From assembly GCF_034424625.1 (NCBI RefSeq), contig NZ_CP139976.1:4092001-4156000 (forward strand): DNA of 64,000 nucleotides, written 5' to 3'. Of the stretch, positions 45,765 to 54,220 are shown in pieces. Position 1 is the stretch's first letter. Each line of letters opens with the position of its first letter. The position numbers and the translations under genes are program-made. Origin of the DNA: Janthinobacterium lividum (GTDB taxonomy: Bacteria > Pseudomonadota > Gammaproteobacteria > Burkholderiales > Burkholderiaceae_D). Under the pieces are notes generated by a model, which was not told where the DNA came from, did no database searches, and saw only the letters and a program-made list of their open reading frames with translations.

Positions 45765-47786
45765 ATGCAGTACACACTACACCAGGAAAATGACAGCGTC
45801 GCCCTGCGCTGCGCCGGCCGCTTGCTGCTGCGCCACGGCGCCGCTGCCCCATGCGTGTTCGTCGGCCAGGGCCGCGAAAGCATGGAAATGTACCGCGGTA
45901 ACTTCGCCATCGAAGATTACGTCGAGGAGCGCAGCGCCCTGCGCGCGCTGGCCGTCACGCAGGACGGCGACGGCGCCACCCTGAGCTTTGCGCGCCATGC
46001 GGGCGATTCTCCGCAACTGGTGCTGGCCATCCAACCACAGCCGCATGGCGTGCACCTGGTGGTGCGCTATGCGGCGCCGGGCTGGAACCGTCTGTGGCTG
46101 CGCCTGCCCGCGGAACAGGACGAGCATGTCTGGGGCTGCGGCGAGCAGATGTCGTACTTCGACCTGCGCGGCCGCCACTTCCCCCTGTGGACGTCCGAGC
46201 CGGGCGTGGGCCGTGACAAGTCGACGCACCTGACGTGGCAGGCGGACGTGACGTCCAAATCGGGCGGCGACTACTATCACACGAATTATCCGCAGCCGAG
46301 CTTCATCTCCTCGCAGCGCTACTGCCTGCATGCGGAGACGACGGCGTATGCGGACTTCGATTTCCGCCAGCCGGATTTCCACGAGCTGCAATTCTGGGCC
46401 ATGCCCGAGCGCCTGGAATTCATGCTGGCCGAGACCTTCGTCGACCTGGTCGGCGTCGTCTCGCAGCGCTTCGGCCGCCAGCCACAGCTGCCCGCCTGGC
46501 TGCAAAATGGCGCCATGCTGGGCCTGAAAGGCGGCGAAGATCACGCGCGCGCCATCCTCGCGCAGGCGCAGGAGCACGGCTTGCCCATCAGCGCCCTGTG
46601 GTGCGAGGACTGGGTGGGCTTGCGCCAGACCTCGTTCGGCAAGCGCCTGTTCTGGGACTGGCGCTGGCAGCCGCAGCGCTATCCGGACCTGAAAAACTGG
46701 ATCGCCGACCTGGCCAGGCAGGACATCCGCTTCCTCGGCTACGTCAATCCCTACCTGTGCAACGACGGCACCCTGTACCAGGAAGCGCTGCAGCAGGGCT
46801 TTCTGGCCACGGCCATGGATGGCGGCGCCTACCTGGTCGACTTCGGCGAATTCGATTGCGGCGTCGTCGACTTCACCAACCCGGCCGCCGCGCTGTGGTT
46901 CGAGGAACGCATCCTGCGCCAGGAAATGCTCGACTTCGGCCTGTCCGGCTGGATGGCCGATTTCGGCGAATACCTGCCGATCGACCTGCGCCTGCACAAT
47001 GGCGTCGATGCGCGCCTGATGCACAACGCCTGGCCGACCCTGTGGGCCGAAGTCAATGCGCGCGCCATCGAAGCAGCCGGCAAGACGGGCGACGCCACCT
47101 TCTTCATGCGCGCCGGCTACACGGGCGTGCAGGCGCACTGTCCGCTGCTGTGGGCGGGCGACCAGTCGGTCGACTTCAGCCGCCACGATGGCTTGCAGAC
47201 GGTGATTTGCGGCGCCCTGTCGTCCGGCCTCCTGGGCAACGCCTACCACCACAGCGATATCGGCGGCTACACTAGCTTGTTCGGCAACCTGCGCACGGCC
47301 GAACTGTTCCAGCGCTGGACGGAGATGGCCGTATTCACGTCGATGATGCGCACACACGAAGGCAACCGCCCCGACGAAAACTTCCAGTTCTACCAGGATG
47401 AACAGGTATTCCGCCACTTCGCTCGCATGACGCAGCTGCACGTGGCGCTGGCGCCGACCATCCGCGCCCTGGCCGAGGATGCCGTGGCGCGCGGCCTGCC
47501 GCTGCAACGCCCCCTGTTCCTGCACTATGAGCACGACCGCGCCACCTACGCCATCCAGGACCAATACCTGTTCGGTCCCGACCTGCTGGTGGCGCCCGTG
47601 CATGCGGCGGGTGCTGCGCGCTGGAGCGCCTACCTGCCGCAGGGCGACGCCTGGATCCACCTGTGGAGCGGCGCCGCCTTCGAAGGCGGCCAGCGTGTGG
47701 AAGTCGATGCGCCGTTGGGCCAGCCGCCCGTGTTCGTGCGGCGCGGCTGCGCACAGCAGGATTTCTTCCTGTCGCTGGCGAAATGA
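45765..47786 (+). CDS. yihQ: GH31 sulfoquinovosidase
   Basis: 673 residues from the ATG at 45765 (CAGGAG upstream). The layout follows E. coli YihQ throughout. Nucleophile D399 is in GWMADFGEYLP and acid/base D466 in WAGDQSVD. Residues I equate with the YihQ sulfonate-binding set (R301, W304, Y508) are present: R294 and W297 in SFGKRLFW, Y502 in HHSDIGGY. Other shared runs are GCGEQMSYFDLRG and MMRTHEGNRP. It hydrolyses alpha-sulfoquinovosides such as sulfoquinovosyl glycerol to SQ and glycerol. There is no signal peptide, so it acts in the cytoplasm after import. This gene is the key evidence for the function of the island. Confidence 0.95.
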   Translation: MQYTLHQENDSVALRCAGRLLLRHGAAAPCVFVGQGRESMEMYRGNFAIEDYVEERSALRALAVTQDGDGATLSFARHAGDSPQLVLAIQPQPHGVHLVVRYAAPGWNRLWLRLPAEQDEHVWGCGEQMSYFDLRGRHFPLWTSEPGVGRDKSTHLTWQADVTSKSGGDYYHTNYPQPSFISSQRYCLHAETTAYADFDFRQPDFHELQFWAMPERLEFMLAETFVDLVGVVSQRFGRQPQLPAWLQNGAMLGLKGGEDHARAILAQAQEHGLPISALWCEDWVGLRQTSFGKRLFWDWRWQPQRYPDLKNWIADLARQDIRFLGYVNPYLCNDGTLYQEALQQGFLATAMDGGAYLVDFGEFDCGVVDFTNPAAALWFEERILRQEMLDFGLSGWMADFGEYLPIDLRLHNGVDARLMHNAWPTLWAEVNARAIEAAGKTGDATFFMRAGYTGVQAHCPLLWAGDQSVDFSRHDGLQTVICGALSSGLLGNAYHHSDIGGYTSLFGNLRTAELFQRWTEMAVFTSMMRTHEGNRPDENFQFYQDEQVFRHFARMTQLHVALAPTIRALAEDAVARGLPLQRPLFLHYEHDRATYAIQDQYLFGPDLLVAPVHAAGAARWSAYLPQGDAWIHLWSGAAFEGGQRVEVDAPLGQPPVFVRRGCAQQDFFLSLAK

Positions 47787-47793
47787 GCCTGGC

Positions 47794-48555
47794 ATGAGCG
47801 TGGCGTCGCATCTGCTGTTCCTGGCCTGCGTGGCGCTGGCCAGTTACGCGCAGAACCTGACGGGCTTTGCCTTCGGCCTGATCCTGCTGGGCCTGACGGC
47901 CGTGCTGCACCTGGCCAGCCTGGGCGATGTCGCCAACGTGGTGAGCGTGCTGGTGCTGGTGAATGCGGCCATCACGTTTGGCCGCACGCGCCCGCAGCTG
48001 GCCTGGCCCGTATTCGGCCCTGCACTGGCCGTCAGCCAGCTGGGCGTGGGCGCGGGCGTGGCCCTGCTGGGCTGGTTCAGCGCGCAGCAAGTGACCCTGC
48101 TGCGATTCCTGCTCGGTTGCGCCATCGTCGTCTGCGCGTGCATGCTGGTGCTGCGCGCCAGCGCGCGTGCGCGGCAATCCGGCCTGCCCGCCTTCCTGTT
48201 CTTCGGCGGCGTGTCCGGCGTGATGGGCGGCCTGTTCGCCAGCGCCGGCCCGCCCATGGTGTACCACCTGTACCGCCAGCCATGGCCGGCCGACATGATC
48301 CGCCATTCGCTGATCGTGCTGTTCGCCGCGAATGCCGTGCTGCGCCTGGCCCTCGTGCTGGCGCATGGCCAGTTCAGCATGACGGCCCTGTGGCTGACCC
48401 TCGAGGCCTTGCCGCTGGTGACGGGGCTGACCTGGCTGGCGCGCCGCCACCCTTCGCGCCTGCCCATCGAGCACGTGCGCCGCGCCGTCTTCGTGCTGCT
48501 GCTGGTCGCCGGCCTGGCCCTGGTGCTGCCGCCCGTGCTGTCGCTGCTTGCCTGA
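47794..48555 (+). CDS. TauE/SafE-family exporter, predicted 3-sulfolactate exporter
   Basis: 253 residues, about eight membrane segments, with the paired TauE/SafE motifs (NLTGFAFGLILLGLTAVLH and FFGGVSGVMGGLFASAGPPMVYHLY). The family exports sulfite, sulfoacetate and related organosulfonates. In sulfo-Entner-Doudoroff organisms the C3 end product leaves the cell through such a carrier. No sulfolactate-degrading genes (suyAB, slcC, comC type) are in the window, so export is the likely fate here. It lies 7 bases after the sulfoquinovosidase stop. Confidence 0.87.
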   Translation: MSVASHLLFLACVALASYAQNLTGFAFGLILLGLTAVLHLASLGDVANVVSVLVLVNAAITFGRTRPQLAWPVFGPALAVSQLGVGAGVALLGWFSAQQVTLLRFLLGCAIVVCACMLVLRASARARQSGLPAFLFFGGVSGVMGGLFASAGPPMVYHLYRQPWPADMIRHSLIVLFAANAVLRLALVLAHGQFSMTALWLTLEALPLVTGLTWLARRHPSRLPIEHVRRAVFVLLLVAGLALVLPPVLSLLA

Positions 48556-48598
48556 GGCGGCGCCTTTTTTCCTTTTACTTTTACAAGACGAACCTTCC

Positions 48599-50158
48599 AT
48601 GTCCGCTTCCCGCTTTTCCTCCCTGCCCGCCGACTGCGACCTGCTGGTCGTCGGCGGCGGCATCAATGGCGCCGGCATCGCGCGCGACGCGGCCGGCCGC
48701 GGCTTGCGCGTGGTGCTGTGCGAACAGCACGACCTGGCGCAGCACACCTCGTCCGCATCCACCAAGCTGATACACGGCGGCCTGCGCTACCTCGAATACT
48801 ATGAATTCAAGCTGGTGCGCAAGGCGCTGCAGGAACGCGAAGTGCTGCTGCGCGCCGCGCCCCACATCATGTGGCCGATGCGCTTCGTCATGCCGCACGA
48901 CGCCGCCCAGCGCCCCGCCTGGATGATACGCGCGGGTCTGTTCCTGTACGACCACCTGGCCAAGCGGGCCTTCCTGCCCGCCTCGCAAGGCATCGCGCTG
49001 GACAAGCACGCGGCGGGCGCACCGCTGAAGGCCGGCTACCGCAAGGGCTTCGTGTATTCCGACGGCTGGGTCGACGATGCGCGCCTGGTGGTGCTCAACG
49101 CGCTCGATGCGCAGGAGCACGGCGCGCACATCCTCACGCGCACGGCCTGCATCGATGCGCGCCGCGATGGCGGCGCCTGGCATGTCACCCTGCAAGCCGA
49201 GGATGGCCAGCGCAAGACACTGCGTGCACGCGCCATCGTCAACGCGGCGGGACCGTGGACGGCGCAATTTGCCGGTGCGGCCGGCGGCGGCAAGACGCAG
49301 GGACTGCGCCTGATCAAGGGCAGCCACATCATCGTGCCGCGCCTGTTCGAGCATCCGAACGCCTACATCTTCCAGAACCCGGACCAGCGCATCATCTTCG
49401 CCATCCCCTACCAGGACGACTTTACCCTGATCGGCACCACGGACGAGGAATACAAGGGGGAAGTGAGCCAGGTGAAGATCAGCCAGGCGGAGATCGATTA
49501 CCTGTGCCAGGCGGCGAACCGTTATTTCAAGCGCGAGATCGGCCCCTCCGACGTCGTGTGGACGTATTCGGGCGTGCGCCCCCTGCTCGACGACAGCGCG
49601 CAGAACGCGTCGGCCGTCACGCGCGACTACCTGCTGGAAGTGGCGCGCGGCGACGCGCCGACGGGAGCGCCCCTGCTCAATATCTGGGGCGGCAAGATCA
49701 CCACCTACCGCAAGCTGGCCGAGGAAGCATTGGGCTTGCTGGCGCCCCTGCTGGAGAATGGCGCCCCGGCGTGGACGGCGCAAGCGCCCCTGCCCGGCGG
49801 CGACCTGCAGCAGGAGAATCGACTGGTGGACAGCCATGATTTCGACGCTTTCCTCGCCCGCTTCCAGCGCGATCACGCCTGGCTGCCGCCCGCGCTGGCG
49901 CGCCGCTATGCGCGCGCGTACGGCAGCCGCGCCACGCGCCTGCTGACGGGCGCCGCTTCAATGGCCGACCTGGGCGAGCAGCTGGCGCCCGGCCTGTACG
50001 AGGCCGAGGCGTGCTATCTGATCGAAGTGGAATGGGCCAGGAGCAGCGACGACATCCTGTGGCGGCGCAGTAAACTGGGTTTGCGCTGCGCGCCGGCCGA
50101 CGTGGCACGCCTGCAGCAGTGGCTGACGGTCCATCTGGCGCAAGAGGTGGCGGCATGA
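48599..50158 (+). CDS. glpD: FAD-dependent glycerol-3-phosphate dehydrogenase
   Basis: 519 residues from the ATG at 48599. The FAD-binding motif is [19 protein letters not shown], followed by [20 protein letters not shown], the substrate region [17 protein letters not shown] and [14 protein letters not shown]. Membrane-associated, it passes electrons from glycerol-3-phosphate to quinone, giving dihydroxyacetone phosphate. It starts 43 bases after the exporter stop, with only a weak hairpin-like GGCGGCGCC-T6 between, so read-through from the SQ operon is likely. Glycerol released by the sulfoquinovosidase explains its place here. Confidence 0.95.
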   Translation: MSASRFSSLPADCDLLVVGGGINGAGIARDAAGRGLRVVLCEQHDLAQHTSSASTKLIHGGLRYLEYYEFKLVRKALQEREVLLRAAPHIMWPMRFVMPHDAAQRPAWMIRAGLFLYDHLAKRAFLPASQGIALDKHAAGAPLKAGYRKGFVYSDGWVDDARLVVLNALDAQEHGAHILTRTACIDARRDGGAWHVTLQAEDGQRKTLRARAIVNAAGPWTAQFAGAAGGGKTQGLRLIKGSHIIVPRLFEHPNAYIFQNPDQRIIFAIPYQDDFTLIGTTDEEYKGEVSQVKISQAEIDYLCQAANRYFKREIGPSDVVWTYSGVRPLLDDSAQNASAVTRDYLLEVARGDAPTGAPLLNIWGGKITTYRKLAEEALGLLAPLLENGAPAWTAQAPLPGGDLQQENRLVDSHDFDAFLARFQRDHAWLPPALARRYARAYGSRATRLLTGAASMADLGEQLAPGLYEAEACYLIEVEWARSSDDILWRRSKLGLRCAPADVARLQQWLTVHLAQEVAA

Positions 50159-51645
50159 CGTATTTGCTGGCCCTCGACCAGGGCACGTCCAGTTCGCGCA
50201 GCATGGTCTTCGATGAAACGGGCGCCATCGTCGCCGTGGCGCAGCGCGAGTTTCGCCAGCTCTTCCCGCAACCGGGCTGGATCGAACACGACCCGATGGA
50301 AATCTGGCACAGCCAGCTGGCGACCTGCCGCGAAGTGCTGGCCAAGACAGGCCTGAAGGCAGATGCACTCGGCGCGCTGGGCATCACCAACCAGCGCGAG
50401 ACGACGGTGCTGTGGGACCGCGCCACGGGCGAACCCGTCTACAACGCCATCGTCTGGCAAGACCGCCGCACGGAAGCGCTGTGCGAGGACTTGCGCGCGC
50501 GGGGCCTGGCCGGCGCCATCCACGCAAAGACGGGCCTGGTGCTCGACCCGTATTTTTCCGGTACCAAGCTGCGCTGGATACTCGACGCCGTGCCCGGTGC
50601 CCGCGCGCGGGCCATGCGCGGCGAACTGGCCTTCGGCACCATCGACACGTGGCTGGCATGGCAGATGACGGGCGGCCGCCTGCACGTGAGCGACGTCACC
50701 AACGCTTCGCGCACCATGCTGTGGAACCTGCATGAAGGCTGCTGGGATGCGCAATTGCTCGACTGGCTGGGCATCCCCGCCAGCCTGCTGCCGACCGTCC
50801 ACCCCTCGAGCCACGTGTACGGCGAAACGGATACAGAGGTGCTGGGCAGCCCCGTGATCATCGGCGGCATCGCCGGCGACCAGCAGGCGGCGCTGTTCGG
50901 CCAGACCTGTTTCACGCCGGGCATGGCCAAGAATACCTATGGCACGGGCTGCTTCTTGCTGCTCAACACGGGCGAGCAGTGCGCGCAATCGCAGCATGGC
51001 TTGATCAGCACGGCCGCCTGCCAGGTGGGCACGCAGCCCGCGTATGCGCTCGAAGGCAGCGTCTTCATCGGCGGCGCCGTGGTGCAGTGGCTGCGTGACG
51101 GCCTGGGCGCCATCGGCCACGCGGGCGAAGCGGAAGGCCTGGCCGCCTCCGTGCCCGATTCGGGCGGCGTGGTCTTCGTGCCCTCGTTTACAGGCCTGGG
51201 TGCGCCGTACTGGGTGCCATCGGCCAAGGGCGCCATCCTGGGCCTGAGCCGGGGCAGCACGGTGGGCCACATCGCCCGCGCGGCGCTCGAAGCGATCGCC
51301 TTCCAGAGCGCCGCCCTGCTGGATGCCATGACGCGCGACGCGCAAGCGCCCATCACGGAACTGCGCGTCGACGGCGGCGCCTGCGCCAACAACCTGCTGC
51401 TGCAGTTCCAGGCCGACCTGCTGGGCATCCCCGTGGTACGCCCGCAAGTGATTGAAACGACAGCCCTGGGCGCGGCCTATCTGGCGGGCCTGGCCATCGG
51501 CCAGTACCGTGGCGTGGAAGAGCTGGCGTCGCACTGGCGCGCCGACAGGACGTTTTCACCCACCATCGGCCGCGACCAGGCGGGCAGCCTGATGCAGCAA
51601 TGGGAAGTGGCGGTGCGGCGGTTTGCGGGAAATGGGGAGGGATAG
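50155..51645 (+). CDS. glpK: Glycerol kinase
   Basis: 496 residues, FGGY family. The N-terminus is [19 protein letters not shown], with [10 protein letters not shown], the nucleotide/substrate loops [12 protein letters not shown] and [17 protein letters not shown], and the C-terminal ATP site [14 protein letters not shown]. It phosphorylates glycerol in the cytoplasm. It overlaps glpD by ATGA, giving a two-gene unit that turns glycerol into dihydroxyacetone phosphate. No glycerol facilitator gene or GlpR repressor accompanies it, unlike ordinary glp loci, which supports an internal glycerol source. Confidence 0.97.
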   Translation: MTYLLALDQGTSSSRSMVFDETGAIVAVAQREFRQLFPQPGWIEHDPMEIWHSQLATCREVLAKTGLKADALGALGITNQRETTVLWDRATGEPVYNAIVWQDRRTEALCEDLRARGLAGAIHAKTGLVLDPYFSGTKLRWILDAVPGARARAMRGELAFGTIDTWLAWQMTGGRLHVSDVTNASRTMLWNLHEGCWDAQLLDWLGIPASLLPTVHPSSHVYGETDTEVLGSPVIIGGIAGDQQAALFGQTCFTPGMAKNTYGTGCFLLLNTGEQCAQSQHGLISTAACQVGTQPAYALEGSVFIGGAVVQWLRDGLGAIGHAGEAEGLAASVPDSGGVVFVPSFTGLGAPYWVPSAKGAILGLSRGSTVGHIARAALEAIAFQSAALLDAMTRDAQAPITELRVDGGACANNLLLQFQADLLGIPVVRPQVIETTALGAAYLAGLAIGQYRGVEELASHWRADRTFSPTIGRDQAGSLMQQWEVAVRRFAGNGEG

Positions 51646-51663
51646 CCGTGCGGAACGACAGGC

Positions 51664-51790
51664 AAAAAAAAGCCCGCTGCGGGAGCGGGCTGAATCTATT
51701 TCCTTGGAGGAAGATAGAGGAGACAGATGAATGATGCCGCGTTGCAGCATATAAAACCACTTTATATTCGTGATGTCAGAAATACGTAAC
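51664..51790 (-). ncRNA. Small RNA-like repeat element, copy D
   Basis: Minus-strand unit between glpK and alaC, 40 bases after the alaC stop. Hairpin 1 reads AUGCUGC-AAC-GCGGCAU: the stem is kept while the loop differs from copies A-C. The segment is UCUGUCUCCUCU, and hairpin 2 has the longer stem CUAU-C-UUCC/GGAA-AUAG with loop UCCAA, giving an exact CCUCC anti-SD core. The terminator has eight U (51664-51671). Copies D, E and F form one subtype, A, B and C the other. Confidence 0.72.
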
Positions 51791-51830
51791 GGTGATATTA
51801 AGGGCAACGAAGAATTCCATGCGGCAATTT

Positions 51831-53048
51831 TTATGCTGCCGCTTCCGTTTTCCCGTCGCCAGAACGCAACATATTCTTGATGCCTCGCAACGCTTGCCGT
51901 ACCCTCGCCTCGTTTTCGATCAGGGCGAAGCGCACGTATTCGTCGCCGTACTCGCCGAAGCCGATGCCGGGCGACACGCTTACCCTGGCTTTTTGCAGCA
52001 GCAGCTTGGCGAACTCCAGCGATCCCAGGTGGCGGTACGCTTGCGGGATATGCGCCCAGATATACATCGAAGCCTTCGGTTTTTCCACCATCCAGCCCGC
52101 TTCATGCAAGCCTTTCACCAGCACGTCGCGGCGGCGCTGGTATTGGGCGCAGATTTCCGTCACGCAGCTCTGGTCGCCTTCCAGCGCGGCGATGGCCGCC
52201 ACCTGCACGGGCGTGAAACTGCCGTAGTCGTGGTAGCTCTTGATACGCGCCAGGGCCGCCACCAGTTCCGCATTGCCTACCATGAAGCCGATGCGCCAGC
52301 CCGCCATGTTGTAGCTTTTCGACATGGTGAAAAATTCCACGGCCACGTCGCGCGCACCGGGCACCTGCATGATGGACGGCGCCTTCCAGCCATCGAAGGT
52401 GATGTCGGCATACGCCAGGTCGTGCACCACCAGGATATTGTGCTGCTTCGCCAGCGCGACGACGCGCTCGAAGAATTCCAGCTCCACGCATTGCGCCGTG
52501 GGGTTGGACGGAAAGCCCAGCACCATCATCTTCGGTTTCGGGTAGCTTTCGCGGATCGCCCGTTCCAGTTCGGCAAAGAAATCCACGCCCGGCCCCATGC
52601 GCACGGAGCGGATGTCGGCGCCCGCGATGACGGCGCCCCAGATGTGGATGGGATAGCTGGGATTGGGCACCAGCACCGTGTCGCCACGGTCGAGCGTCGC
52701 CAGCATCAGGTGCGCCAGGCCCTCTTTCGAGCCGATGGTGACGATGGCTTCGCTGTCCGGGTCGATGTCGACCTCGTAGCGCTTCTTGTACCAGTGGGCA
52801 ATCGCGCGGCGCAGCCGGGGAATGCCTTTTGATGCGGAATAGCCGTGCGTGTCCGGGCGTTTCACCGTCTCGACCAGCTTGTCCACGATGTGGGCCGGCG
52901 TGGCGCCATCGGGATTGCCCATCGACATGTCGATGATGTCCTCGCCACGGCGGCGCGCGGCCATCTTGAGTTCGGCGGTGATATTGAAAACGTAGGGGGG
53001 AAGACGATTGATGCGCGAAAAGCTGCGCGGAGCTTGGCTGTCGGTCAT
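51831..53048 (-). CDS. alaC: Alanine transaminase (AlaC type)
   Basis: 405 residues from the ATG at 53048. Fold-type I aminotransferase: [33 protein letters not shown], the PLP Lys in [17 protein letters not shown], and [17 protein letters not shown]. It matches the AlaC/AvtA-like branch that makes alanine from pyruvate and glutamate. It is monocistronic with a ~310-base GC-rich leader region upstream. An unnamed longer start 22 codons upstream lacks a ribosome site. Confidence 0.92.
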   Translation of the reverse strand: MTDSQAPRSFSRINRLPPYVFNITAELKMAARRRGEDIIDMSMGNPDGATPAHIVDKLVETVKRPDTHGYSASKGIPRLRRAIAHWYKKRYEVDIDPDSEAIVTIGSKEGLAHLMLATLDRGDTVLVPNPSYPIHIWGAVIAGADIRSVRMGPGVDFFAELERAIRESYPKPKMMVLGFPSNPTAQCVELEFFERVVALAKQHNILVVHDLAYADITFDGWKAPSIMQVPGARDVAVEFFTMSKSYNMAGWRIGFMVGNAELVAALARIKSYHDYGSFTPVQVAAIAALEGDQSCVTEICAQYQRRRDVLVKGLHEAGWMVEKPKASMYIWAHIPQAYRHLGSLEFAKLLLQKARVSVSPGIGFGEYGDEYVRFALIENEARVRQALRGIKNMLRSGDGKTEAAA

Positions 53049-53358
53049 GGTTATCTCTGTACGTAAGCGCCCGGATCCGTCCGAGCGACGTTGGCGCAGT
53101 GGCTGCGCCTGCAACGATACTAACCCGGCTTCGCAAGAACTGGCAAGGCCGATTCGGACAAGCTACAATACGCGCTGATCGAAAATGAGCGCACCGGTTG
53201 GTAACCCGGTAAGTGCCCGGCACCGTCCGGCATGCTCCCGCCCACGCGGACCCACGGCGCTGACCCTTGGCTGTTACACCAGCCGGGGAGGTGTTCTGGT
53301 TCGTGCATCTTTCCGCCGCGCCATCCCTCCCCTGCTTTCTATTTTAGGAATGAGACGG
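53049..53358. other. Structured intergenic region between alaC and pentapeptide gene
   Basis: No gene is seen in these 310 bases. The part 53185-53320 is GC-rich with several short hairpins, for example ACCGG/CCGGT around an 8-base loop and GGCTG/CAGCC around TTACAC. It could be a leader RNA for either divergent gene, but it matches no riboswitch consensus I can identify. Confidence 0.4.
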
Positions 53359-54042
53359 ATGGCAACACACGACACCGCAGTAACTGGCATGACCCTGGAC
53401 CGGACCGGCATCGAGCAGCAGCTGGCCCTGCCCGTGCGCCACTTCATCGATTGCGCGTTCGACGGCGAAGACTTGTCGCGCCTCGATTTGCAGGGCTGCA
53501 CCTTCGAGCGCTGCACCTTTGCCGACACCAACTTATTCGCCAGCAAGCTGGCGCGCAGCACGTGGCGCCGCTGCCGCGCAGGCAGCGCCGATTTCGAATC
53601 CGTCGATGCCGTCGACGCCAGCTTCGAAGGCTGCGACCTGAACAACACGAAATGGCGGCGCGCCAAGCTGGCTTCGGCCACCTACCGCGGCTGCAAGCTG
53701 ACGGGCGCCTCGTTCGAGGAAGTGGCCCACCTGGGCCTCACCTTCGAAGACAGCCTGCTGGTGGGCGCCGACCTGCGCGGCTTCTCGTTCCGCAAGGCCA
53801 TATTGAAACAGCTGGATTTTTCCGATGCCTACCTGGCCGGCTGCGACTTCCGCGACGCCGTCTTCGAAGGCGGCAGCCTGCGCAACGCCACGATCAAGCT
53901 GGCGAAGTTCCAGGGCGCGGACTTGCGCGGCGCTGATATCGACGGTTTCAAATTGAGCGACGCGGCGCTGCTGAAGGGCGCCGTCATCACGCATGCGCAG
54001 GCGGCCAACTTCATGCGCACGCTCGATCTCGTAGTAATCTAA
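53359..54042 (+). CDS. Pentapeptide-repeat protein
   Basis: 227 residues from the ATG at 53359, which is 9 bases after AGGA; an ATG three codons earlier is too close to that site. From about residue 27 onward nearly every fifth residue is Leu/Phe in A(D/N)LXX-type repeats (DLSRLDLQGCTFERCTF, DASFEGCDLNNTKW, ADLRGFSFRKAIL, ADLRGADIDGF), which fold as a right-handed square helix. Some relatives (Qnr, MfpA) mimic DNA and protect gyrase; most have no known role. No membrane anchor is seen. Confidence 0.87.
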   Translation: MATHDTAVTGMTLDRTGIEQQLALPVRHFIDCAFDGEDLSRLDLQGCTFERCTFADTNLFASKLARSTWRRCRAGSADFESVDAVDASFEGCDLNNTKWRRAKLASATYRGCKLTGASFEEVAHLGLTFEDSLLVGADLRGFSFRKAILKQLDFSDAYLAGCDFRDAVFEGGSLRNATIKLAKFQGADLRGADIDGFKLSDAALLKGAVITHAQAANFMRTLDLVVI

Positions 54043-54068
54043 TTGGTATTGATTTAACTTAAACAGGC

Positions 54069-54194
54069 AAAAAAAAGCCCGCTGCGGGAGCGGGCTGAAT
54101 CTATTTCCTTGGAGGAGATAGAGGAGACAAGTGCATCTTGCGGCATCGCGGCATATCACGCCACTTTATCTTCATGATGATAGAAATAGCCGTC
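54069..54194 (-). ncRNA. Small RNA-like repeat element, copy E
   Basis: Minus-strand unit between convergent pentapeptide and MFS genes, 26 bases after the MFS stop. The segment is CUUGUCUCCUCU, followed by CUCCUCC, and hairpin 2 has loop UCCAA. Hairpin 1 has a central C-C mismatch where copies A-D have U-G, and its 3' side is slightly altered (GCCGCAAG). The terminator has eight U (54069-54076). Confidence 0.7.
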
Positions 54195-54220
54195 AGTGAT
54201 AATGAGCGGACATCAGGGTT

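Noticed and set aside
45777..47795. 672-codon minus-strand open frame opposite the sulfoquinovosidase
   Set aside because: Shadow frame with biased composition; the GH31 assignment on the plus strand is secure.
48556..48580. Intrinsic terminator between exporter and glpD
   Set aside because: GGCGGCGCC followed by six T looks suggestive, but no stem with a proper loop can be drawn, so read-through into glpD-glpK is assumed.
53185..53320. tRNA, SRP RNA, cobalamin, TPP or fluoride riboswitch
   Set aside because: Short stems are present, but no cloverleaf, conserved loop or aptamer core of these classes could be placed.
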